A stretch of 42,997 nucleotides of DNA, from assembly GCA_002368865.1 (NCBI GenBank), contig DFDT01000060.1, positions 1-42,997 of the forward strand, in the 5' to 3' direction. Within the stretch, counting starts at the first letter, position 1. Every line of letters starts with the position of its first letter. The stretch is from Lachnospiraceae bacterium UBA3821. GTDB taxonomy: Bacteria; Bacillota; Clostridia; Lachnospirales; Lachnospiraceae. Of the stretch, positions 37,015 through 42,997 are shown one piece after another. Made by a program: the position numbers and the translations under genes. The notes beneath the pieces were generated by a model that was not told where the DNA came from, did no database searches, and saw only the letters and a list, made by a program, of their open reading frames with translations.

Positions 37015-37938
37015 TTATTTCTCTCCCATCAGATCTACAAGTCTGTCTAGATCTTCATTATTATAAAATTCTATTTCAATCTTGCCCACACCCTCGCCCT
37101 TGGATGTCACAATGACTTTTGTACCCAGACGCTTCTTCAGCTTTTCCTCGATATCCTGATAGATGAGCTTCATGGTTTCATCGCTGACCTTCTTGGGTTT
37201 CTGCGGTTTGTTCAGATTCTTGACCAGCTTCTCCACATCGCGGACACTGAGCTTTTCGTCAAAAATCTTCAAAGCGGTCGTGTACTGCAAAGTGGGGTCC
37301 TCGATTGCCAAAAGCGCACGGGCATGTCCCGTCGAGATCATCTCATCGATCACCATCTGCTGCACCTCATCGGTCAGCTTCAAAAGTCTCACCGAGTTTG
37401 TCACCGCCGCACGGCTCTTGGATACACGCTCCGCAACTTCATCCTGCTTCAGATTGAACTCCGTCAGCAGACGCTTGTAAGCCTGTGCTTCTTCAATCGG
37501 ATTCAGATCCTCACGCTGAATGTTCTCGATTAGAGAGATCTCCACGATTTCCTGCTCCGAATAATTCCGAATGATTACCGGAACCTCTTCCAGACCCGCC
37601 ATTCTTGCCGCACGCCATCTGCGCTCACCGGCAATGATCTCATAATGATCCTTGCGATCCTGCACCAGGATCGGCTGGATCAATCCGAACTGTTTAATGG
37701 AGTCCGCCAGTTCCTGCAGAGCATCCTCATTAAAATTCTTACGCGGCTGTTCCCTGTTGGGTTCCACCATCGTAATTTTTACCATGGTCTTATCTTCATT
37801 GGAAGCAGAATCATTCTCGGATTTTGATCTTTTCCCTTTTGCAGATGCAGGAGCCGGATTTTTTAAATTGGCTTCGCCTACCACATCCGGGATCAAAGTA
37901 CCCAAGCCTTTGCCCAAACCTCTTTTCTGTGCTGCCAT
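37015..37938 (-). CDS. parB: Chromosome partitioning protein ParB/Spo0J
   Basis: A 307-residue CTP-dependent DNA clamp that loads at parS and spreads to recruit SMC. Order: N-terminal ParA-stimulating peptide (KRGLGKGLGTLIPD), basic linker, ParB/Srx CTPase domain with GERRWRAA at 104-111 and ENIQRED at 138-144, helix-turn-helix (about 165-190, AERVSKSRAAVTNSVRLL), and a C-terminal dimerisation domain. GGAG lies about 9 nt before the ATG. It follows parA with a 113-bp AT-rich gap that may hold a second promoter. parS sites for it lie at 40035 and 40095. Confidence 0.96.
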   Translation of the reverse strand: MAAQKRGLGKGLGTLIPDVVGEANLKNPAPASAKGKRSKSENDSASNEDKTMVKITMVEPNREQPRKNFNEDALQELADSIKQFGLIQPILVQDRKDHYEIIAGERRWRAARMAGLEEVPVIIRNYSEQEIVEISLIENIQREDLNPIEEAQAYKRLLTEFNLKQDEVAERVSKSRAAVTNSVRLLKLTDEVQQMVIDEMISTGHARALLAIEDPTLQYTTALKIFDEKLSVRDVEKLVKNLNKPQKPKKVSDETMKLIYQDIEEKLKKRLGTKVIVTSKGEGVGKIEIEFYNNEDLDRLVDLMGEK

Positions 37939-38051
37939 ACCTTGCTCTCCTTTATGTAAATGATATACTGATTAAGTTATACATAATATTTATATATGAT
38001 ATAATATTATTTTTAATATTACGTGACCTCTTCACTATGATTACTTTTGGA

Positions 38052-38813
38052 TCACTTCATTTGGATCACTTCATCCGCCAATCTCAGATACGCATCTGCA
38101 CCGGCAGATTTACAGTCATATCTTGTGATCGGCATGCCAAAGCTGGGCGCCTCTGCCAATCTGATATTTCTCGGAATCATAGTTTCAAAAATATGAGACT
38201 TCAGATTCTCCTTCACATTCTCTACCACCTGAGCAGACAGATTGGTCCGAACATCATACATGGTAAATACCACACCGTCCAATGCCAAAGCAGGATTCAA
38301 ACGCTCTTTCACCAGATTCACCGTATGGATCAACTGACTCAATCCCTCCAGCGCATAGTACTCACACTGAATTGGAACGATCACACTGTTTGCCGTTGTC
38401 ATGGCATTGATCGTCAGCATATTCAAAGAAGGGGGACAGTCAATAATAATATAGTCATAATTATCCTTGACATAATCAACTTCATTCTTCAAAATATATT
38501 CCTTGTGATCCACGCCGATCAGTTCGATCTCGGCCGCGGCCAAATTTACATTGGCAGGAATCAGAGAAATGTTATGGATCACATCCTGGATAATACAGTC
38601 ACCGATACTGCACTCTCCCAGGACCAATTCATAAATCGTATTTTCCTGTTCATTCTTATCTACACCAAATCCGCTGGTCGTATTTCCCTGAGGATCGCAA
38701 TCGATCACCAGAACTTTTTTTCCTTTCATCGCCAACGCCGCTGAAAGATTTATAGATGTGGTGGTTTTTCCGACTCCACCCTTTTGATTTGCAATTGCAA
38801 TTATTCTTCCCAT
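38052..38813 (-). CDS. parA: Chromosome partitioning ATPase ParA/Soj
   Basis: A 253-residue deviant Walker ATPase that dimerises on nucleoid DNA with ATP and is released by ParB; in sporulating bacteria it also affects DnaA and Spo0A-controlled genes. The motif KGGVGKTTT is at 11-19, and [10 protein letters not shown] and [11 protein letters not shown] follow. The start is the ATG at 38813 with AAGGTG upstream; a GTG at 38822 is less likely. The promoter region carries a parS-like site. Soj in the orphan sense is possible, but the adjacent parB argues for a full system. Confidence 0.96.
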   Translation of the reverse strand: MGRIIAIANQKGGVGKTTTSINLSAALAMKGKKVLVIDCDPQGNTTSGFGVDKNEQENTIYELVLGECSIGDCIIQDVIHNISLIPANVNLAAAEIELIGVDHKEYILKNEVDYVKDNYDYIIIDCPPSLNMLTINAMTTANSVIVPIQCEYYALEGLSQLIHTVNLVKERLNPALALDGVVFTMYDVRTNLSAQVVENVKENLKSHIFETMIPRNIRLAEAPSFGMPITRYDCKSAGADAYLRLADEVIQMK

Positions 38814-38853
38814 ATTCCTCACCTTTCATTTTAGGAATTGTCATTTTAAACAT

Positions 38854-38897
38854 TTTTTCACGTGAACCATTATAGCATGATTTATTCCAGATATCTA
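38854..38897 (-). promoter_or_regulatory. parA promoter with parS-like site
   Basis: On the minus strand TATAAT (38874-38869) has TAGATA 17 bp upstream. Immediately downstream, 38854-38869 reads TTTTTCACGTGAACCA, 14 of 16 matches to parS, at the expected transcription start. Confidence 0.5.
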
Positions 38898-38916
38898 CAT
38901 GAAATTACAGTTTTTC

Positions 38917-38945
38917 TTGTGCCATACTATAAATAATGTTAGAAT
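38917..38945 (+). promoter_or_regulatory. Candidate promoter of the lipoprotein gene
   Basis: TTGTGC (38917-38922) and TAGAAT (38940-38945) are separated by 17 bp, 43 bp upstream of the ATG at 38989. The match is moderate. Confidence 0.4.
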
Positions 38946-38988
38946 AATTTGGTAATGCTGATTATAACGATAAGGAAGATAACCTATT

Positions 38989-39873
38989 ATGAATAGCAGG
39001 GTTGTTATAAAAAGATTTATTATTTTGGGCTTTACCGGCTGGATACTTTCATCCGGTTTGCTTCTTTCAGGGTGTAAAAAAATTTCAAATAATGAGAACT
39101 CTGCTTCTGTTGATGAAAGCACCTATCATTCCACTGTAAATTCATCCGAATCTTCACAAAATCAGGATTCAAAAGATGCCACAAACGATATAACTGCATC
39201 TTTTTCCGAGACAGAAACAACTCCTGCTCTCCCTCCTGAACAGCAGGAACTTTATTCTGCGTACCAAAAGGCACTGACAAATTTATTGGATCATTCTGTA
39301 TTACCGGATGGAAAAAGTACAAATACAAAAGCTGATTTCTTTTCTATACAGAAAGTAGATGAAGAAGATACCGAGGAATTGATCCTGGCCTGGACAACTA
39401 CATCTTCTTTTGGAAATATTTTTTATGTGTATCAATATGATATTGCCACAGACACGTTTCATGTGAAATGGAATAAATCTTCTTCTGTAAAACTTTACGA
39501 TAAGGGAACTGTGTTGATTCCTGTACCTGTAAATTATGGATTGAGTTCCACAGATGAATTTTATCCTTATGGTATTTATCAGTATCAAAACGATAAAAAT
39601 GCGTATACCTTTCAAGCATATGTAGATGCCTGGCAAAAATCTTATCTGTCTGCGGATTATGACGGAAATCCCTACCCATCCAATATTGATACAGAAAATG
39701 CCGGAATGGTTTACTGTATTTCTTATTGCAGAGAAGGTGATGATTATGTGAATGACTATAATTACAGTCAAAGCCAATATGACCAGTTCTGTGATGAAAA
39801 TTTTGGAATGCAGATTACTACAGATCATATGATGGAATTATCTTCTGAAAACATTAATTCCATTATAAAATAG
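38989..39873 (+). CDS. Hypothetical lipoprotein, only rightward gene
   Basis: A 294-residue predicted lipoprotein. Basic N-terminus, hydrophobic segment, and lipobox LLLSGC with Cys at about residue 29. Residues 30-80 are a Ser/Thr/Asn/Glu-rich linker, then a helical segment (QQELYSAYQKALTNLLDH) and a beta-rich domain with many aromatic residues. Residues FSIQKVDEEDTEELILAW and YVYQYD resemble clostridial lipoproteins that begin a domain with a 'D x D xx EEL' calcium-like segment, but I do not recognise the family. It is AT-rich compared with its neighbours and is the only gene on the plus strand. The start has AAGGA about 12 nt upstream, which is weak. Confidence 0.75.
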   Translation: MNSRVVIKRFIILGFTGWILSSGLLLSGCKKISNNENSASVDESTYHSTVNSSESSQNQDSKDATNDITASFSETETTPALPPEQQELYSAYQKALTNLLDHSVLPDGKSTNTKADFFSIQKVDEEDTEELILAWTTTSSFGNIFYVYQYDIATDTFHVKWNKSSSVKLYDKGTVLIPVPVNYGLSSTDEFYPYGIYQYQNDKNAYTFQAYVDAWQKSYLSADYDGNPYPSNIDTENAGMVYCISYCREGDDYVNDYNYSQSQYDQFCDENFGMQITTDHMMELSSENINSIIK

Positions 39874-40034
39874 TTTATAAAATACCATATCATTTACTAC
39901 CCTTATTTGATATTTATATCGCTATATATTGTAGACCACAAGATATATGATTTCCTACTCTTCGAAATTACAATATAATTACTGGTGTTTTTTTAATGTT
40001 TCACAGATTTCCAACACAATATCTTGGGTTTATA

Positions 40035-40050
40035 TGTTTCACGTGAAACA
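40035..40050. other. parS site 1
   Basis: TGTTTCACGTGAAACA, a perfect match to the bacterial parS consensus TGTTNCACGTGAAACA. It is intergenic and about 2 kb from parB. The site is the ParB loading point for chromosome segregation. Confidence 0.95.
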
Positions 40051-40084
40051 TTATATTGTAGCAAATTTTATATTAGTGAATTAT

Positions 40085-40120
40085 AAAAGGAAAATGTTTC
40101 ACGTGAAACATTTTCCTTTT
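40085..40120. other. parS site 2 inside a 36-bp palindrome/terminator
   Basis: A second perfect TGTTTCACGTGAAACA (40095-40110) exactly 60 bp from the first. The flanks continue the symmetry: AAAAGGAAAA on the left mirrors TTTTCCTTTT on the right, giving a perfect 36-bp palindrome (40085-40120) with a T run to the right and an A run to the left. It could terminate both the lipoprotein gene and the leftward rsmG-side transcript while also loading ParB. Confidence 0.9.
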
Positions 40121-40140
40121 TTCAGCACTAGATATAGTAT

Positions 40141-40584
40141 TTATGATTCACAAACCTTTTTTAAGTACTTGACCGGGACTTTCTTAGTCAGCCAAACACC
40201 GTTGACTGACCGATAAAATGTATAGCCATCTTTCGCCATATTGTGACTGAATACCTGATAAATCACCGGCTTTCCATGTCGCTTCCCTACCTTGATTGCC
40301 GTATCCATATCTGATGATAAATGCACATAGAGTCGGCTCTTCGACAGCAACCCTTCCTTATCAATAGAAGAAACATACTTTTCCCCTGTTCCGTGATAAA
40401 GGATTTCCGGCGGTTCAACTTCTTCCAACTCCACATCTACCGGAATGGAGTGTCCTTCACTTCCTTTTACATAATAAATGTTATACGTTTCATTTAACAG
40501 AAATAAATATCTCCTTCTCTCTGATCTCCACGCTGCCACCCAACGCAGAAATATATTCCTCCAATCGATCTGACATAAATCCAT
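40141..40584 (-). pseudogene. kptA: RNA 2'-phosphotransferase (KptA/Tpt1), 5'-truncated
   Basis: The frame matches the C-terminal ADP-ribosyltransferase-like half of KptA/Tpt1, which removes an internal RNA 2'-phosphate using NAD+. Seen: GHSIPVDVELEEVEPPE, LYHGTGEKY, SRLYVHLSSD, VGKRHGKPVIY and FYRSVNGVWLT. The usual N-terminal winged-helix domain of about 80 residues, which carries the catalytic Arg-His pair (LRH), is absent. Upstream of about 40495 the frame only shadows the C-terminus of the DegS-like gene in another frame, and no start codon with a ribosome site lies near the conserved part. It is therefore probably an inactive remnant left by a deletion. Confidence 0.75.
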
Positions 40585-41491
40585 CCGCGTGATAATCTAT
40601 GTCGAGAAGATCAGATGAATCTTCCTTACCGCAGGACAGATGAATTTCAAAAAAATCATTTACCTTCTTACCACTGGCGATAATCTTCTCAACATCGTCA
40701 TACTTCTGTATCTCGGAACAGAATTTACAGAAAAACTGATAGAGAACAATTTTTACTGCTCTGTTTTCACACGAAAAAATTTCGAAATCAGACATAACTC
40801 TATAGGTCTCATCTACTCTGTACAAAGCTTTCTCCAAAAGTTCATGCAGCTGTAACCCGTCATAATCTACAGCGTTCAGATCAGCCACCATATTTACAAG
40901 ATCAGATTCCGTATGCTCGATACATTTTTCCAAACCGGATAATTCCAATTTTGCCCTCATGGGATCCTGTGTAAAAAATGTTTTACTCAGTTCAATCTTC
41001 TGTGTGATCTCCTGAAATTGAGAAATGATCCTGTTTTCCAATTCGCTGGCAATCCTGTTTTTAAAAACTTCCTGCATTTCCATGGCAGCTAATTTTTCAC
41101 GTAAAACATCATCCTTACTTTCTTTTGCAAAATCCTGCTCTTGTTCAATTTTTTTCTTGCGATCGTCGGACAGACTCTCTAAAAGATGAATGATTACATC
41201 CAATCTGTCCCTCTTATCAATCAATAATTGATTCTGTCCTTCCAAAGAAGATTTTCTGTCATAAGATTGATCTAACTGTGTGCGATAAATGTCCTCATAT
41301 TTTCTGGGAGAAAAGACAGTAAAATCTTCTTCATCCTTATTCAAGATTTCCTGGGCGAAACACTCTGCCTCATGAATCTGTAAATTATTACTGTCTATCT
41401 GCTTCTGTAATTGTTTTCGCTGATCTGTCAAATCCTGCAATACAGTATGTAACTCATCATACACAGAAGATTCCATTTCATTCACCTTCAC
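40490..41491 (-). CDS. DegS-like degenerate histidine kinase, coiled-coil protein
   Basis: A 333-residue soluble protein. Residues 1-160 are mostly long coiled coils, as in the DegS sensor. The middle is helical, and the C-terminus (MSDRLEEYISALGGSVEIREK) resembles the last part of a DegS/NarX-type ATPase domain. The stretch VLYQFFCKFCSEIQKY sits where the N box should be but lacks its Asn, and no DxGxG loop or phospho-accepting His motif is clear. It is probably a pseudokinase or a scaffold derived from DegS; that is inference. It is 23 bp downstream of rsmG, so likely in the mnmG-rsmG operon. The gene is AT-rich. Confidence 0.6.
   Translation of the reverse strand: MKVNEMESSVYDELHTVLQDLTDQRKQLQKQIDSNNLQIHEAECFAQEILNKDEEDFTVFSPRKYEDIYRTQLDQSYDRKSSLEGQNQLLIDKRDRLDVIIHLLESLSDDRKKKIEQEQDFAKESKDDVLREKLAAMEMQEVFKNRIASELENRIISQFQEITQKIELSKTFFTQDPMRAKLELSGLEKCIEHTESDLVNMVADLNAVDYDGLQLHELLEKALYRVDETYRVMSDFEIFSCENRAVKIVLYQFFCKFCSEIQKYDDVEKIIASGKKVNDFFEIHLSCGKEDSSDLLDIDYHADGFMSDRLEEYISALGGSVEIREKEIFISVK
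41093..41108. other. Degenerate parS-like site inside a gene
   Basis: TTTTTCACGTAAAACA matches parS at 14 of 16 positions. It lies in coding sequence of the DegS-like gene and may be chance, but sits 1 kb from two perfect sites. Confidence 0.3.
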
Positions 41492-41514
41492 TTTCTATGA
41501 CACTAATGTCATAT

Positions 41515-42258
41515 TTATTTAATTGGTTCTTTCCCCGGCAATCCTGCTTTTCGCGGATATTTCTTCGGTGTTTCTTTCACCTTGTCGATCACAAAAAGAT
41601 TCCGGTAAATATCAGAATCCGGCAGATAAAAATCTACCTGTCGGTTTACCTGTCCGCCTAAAACAGAGATTGCTTTTCCTGCCGTCTCCGTCTCCTCGGT
41701 AAGCTTTTCCGACTTATAAGAGATAAACTGTCCGCCCACTTTCACAAAAGGAAGACAATATTCCGAAAGTGTGGAAAGATTCGCCACAGCTCTGGACACG
41801 CAGAGATCAAACTGCTCCCGCAAATTTTTTTGACCGGAATGTTCCGAAGCAAAATCTTCCGCTCTGCCATGAATTGCCTCCACTCCCTGCAGACCTAATT
41901 TTTGGATCACTTCATTTAAAAATAAAATACGTTTATTCAGAGAATCCAAAAGGGTAACTTGGAGATTCGGAAAAGCAATCTTTAATACCAGTCCCGGAAA
42001 TCCGGCACCGGTACCCACGTCAATCAGCTTCAGATTTGAGCCGCCCGGCTGAACCGCTTTCACCAGAGAGAGACTGTCAATAAAATGTTTTTTCAAAACC
42101 TCATCGTACTCCGTAATGGCAGTCAGATTCATTTTTTGATTCCACTCCACCAGCATTTCATAATAGACCAGAAGCTGATCGATCTGAACGGGTTCAAGAT
42201 CAATCTGAAGTTCATGTAAATCTTTCTCAAACTGAGAAGTGTTATAAACCTCATTCAT
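41515..42258 (-). CDS. rsmG: 16S rRNA (guanine-527-N7)-methyltransferase
   Basis: An enzyme that adds the m7G527 mark to 16S rRNA using SAM; its loss gives low-level streptomycin resistance in other bacteria. Seen: YYEMLVEWNQKMNLTAIT near the start, KHFIDSLSL, the SAM site LIDVGTGAGFPGLVLKIAFP, and SRAVANLSTLSEYCLP. Alignment of the N-terminus with known RsmG favours the ATG at 42258 (247 residues, AAAGGA about 11 nt upstream). The ATG at 42282 overlaps the mnmG stop as ATGA, but its AGGAGA lies too close. The mnmG-rsmG pair is conserved near the origin. Confidence 0.95.
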   Translation of the reverse strand: MNEVYNTSQFEKDLHELQIDLEPVQIDQLLVYYEMLVEWNQKMNLTAITEYDEVLKKHFIDSLSLVKAVQPGGSNLKLIDVGTGAGFPGLVLKIAFPNLQVTLLDSLNKRILFLNEVIQKLGLQGVEAIHGRAEDFASEHSGQKNLREQFDLCVSRAVANLSTLSEYCLPFVKVGGQFISYKSEKLTEETETAGKAISVLGGQVNRQVDFYLPDSDIYRNLFVIDKVKETPKKYPRKAGLPGKEPIK

Positions 42259-42278
42259 ATTTTTAGAATTCCTTTCAA

Positions 42279-42997
42279 TCATTTCTCCTGTCTGTTATGG
42301 CTTCTATGCTCCAGATAGATCAATAGCACAGAAATATCCGCCGGCGACACACCGGAAATCCGGGAAGCCTGTCCCACAGAAACCGGCCGAAATTCTTTCA
42401 GCTTTTGTCTGGCCTCAATCCGCAGAGAAGGCACATCATCATAATCCAGATTCTTGGGAATCTTCTTCTCCTCCATTTTCTGGTACTGTTCCACCTGGCG
42501 TTTCTGTCTCAGAATATATCCCTCATACTTGATCTCAATCTCCACCTGTTCCTTCACTTCATCCAGAAGCTTCCGGCTCACGGGACAAAAATATTCCTCC
42601 GCCTCCTGAATGAACTCTTCCATAGAAACCGATCGATTCTTATCGATGCCGGAAATCTTTTCATAATCAAACTCCGGCCTGCAGATCAATTCTGCCAGAC
42701 TTGCGGCTGTCTTCAATGTGGAACTTCCATTGGATTCCAGAAAATCCTGAACTTCCTTATTAGCGCCAAGCAAAGTATCTTTCAGTCTTTGCATCTCTTT
42801 TTCGATCAAAAATTTCTTGGCCTGAAGCTCTTTCATCTGCTTCTCGGAGATCAATCCAACCTGATAACCTTTTTCCCGAAGTCTGAGATCAGCGTTATCC
42901 TGACGTAGCAAAAGTCTGTACTCTGCCCTGGATGTCATCATGCGGTAAGGCTCTCTGTTATCCTTTGTCACCAGGTCGTCGATCAAAACGCCTATAT
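42279..42997 (-). CDS. mnmG: tRNA uridine 5-carboxymethylaminomethyl synthesis enzyme MnmG, 3' part
   Basis: The C-terminal part of MnmG (GidA), which with MnmE and FAD modifies U34 of tRNAs. The gene runs off the right edge, so the N-terminal FAD domain is not visible. Seen: IGVLIDDLVTK at the edge, YRMMTSRAEYRLLLRQDNADLRL in parts, and the C-terminal MnmE-interacting domain with YEGYILRQ and LRIEARQKLKEFRP, ending in VSPADISVLLIYL. The stop overlaps an rsmG start codon. The usual order continues to mnmE, jag, yidC, rnpA and dnaA beyond the window. Confidence 0.96.
   Translation of the reverse strand, partial: IGVLIDDLVTKDNREPYRMMTSRAEYRLLLRQDNADLRLREKGYQVGLISEKQMKELQAKKFLIEKEMQRLKDTLLGANKEVQDFLESNGSSTLKTAASLAELICRPEFDYEKISGIDKNRSVSMEEFIQEAEEYFCPVSRKLLDEVKEQVEIEIKYEGYILRQKRQVEQYQKMEEKKIPKNLDYDDVPSLRIEARQKLKEFRPVSVGQASRISGVSPADISVLLIYLEHRSHNRQEK

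Noticed and set aside
37939..38051. AT-rich gap between parA and parB as a replication origin
   Set aside because: No cluster of DnaA boxes (TTATNCACA) is visible; the usual oriC is near dnaA, outside the window.

Overview
The window looks like a stretch of a spore-forming, Gram-positive anaerobe of the Clostridia, most likely Lachnospiraceae. The evidence is the sporulation genes yabP, yabQ, a spoIIE-type phosphatase and a CotS-like coat protein, the clostridial order rqcP-yabP-yabQ-divIC ... spoIIE-tilS-hpt-ftsH, DUF4446 and a DUF3881-like gene beside serS, and a Bacillus-type parS/ParAB system. Genus is inference; nothing here fixes it. Genes mnmG-rsmG, parA-parB and parS lie at the right end, so the replication origin is probably a short way past the right edge. 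All recognisable genes but one (a lipoprotein at 38989-39873) read leftward, which would be co-directional with a fork leaving that origin.

Layout, left to right. 0.1-3.8 kb: a GT39-like membrane glycosyltransferase and a GH13 amylase with their own promoter. 4.1-9.4 kb: ftsH, hpt, tilS and a spoIIE-type phosphatase that lacks the usual membrane domain but has a promoter resembling a Spo0A-activated one. 9.4-20.2 kb: a four-gene signalling operon (double-receiver HD-GYP protein, a 2012-residue membrane protein with two histidine kinase cores, a FIST-domain protein, a soluble hybrid kinase) set between divIC and spoIIE. 20.3-22.1 kb: divIC, yabQ, yabP, rqcP, hup. 22.3-31.7 kb: PEGA lipoprotein, CotS-like protein, a HAD phosphatase/CCA-adding enzyme fusion, a PrsA/SurA-like foldase, ApbE, a cytidylate-kinase-like protein and a MATE transporter. 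31.7-34.0 kb: an accessory patch with three unassigned genes, hairpins, tiny ORFs and a frameshifted gene. 34.0-38.8 kb: tRNA-Arg(CCU), a DUF3881-like gene, serS, DUF4446, parB, parA. 38.9-41.5 kb: an AT-rich patch with the only rightward gene, two perfect parS sites, a 5'-truncated RNA 2'-phosphotransferase and a degenerate DegS-like kinase. 41.5 kb to the end: rsmG and the 3' part of mnmG.

The most unusual content is the signalling operon. Its centrepiece joins a membrane kinase, a second multi-pass membrane block, an exported beta-propeller sensor and a second kinase with receiver and Hpt domains. With FIST and HD-GYP partners it forms a candidate phosphorelay inserted in the sporulation/division neighbourhood. 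A second notable feature is the parS pair: two perfect sites exactly 60 bp apart, one at the centre of a 36-bp perfect palindrome that also looks like a bidirectional terminator, plus a degenerate site next to the parA -10 box.
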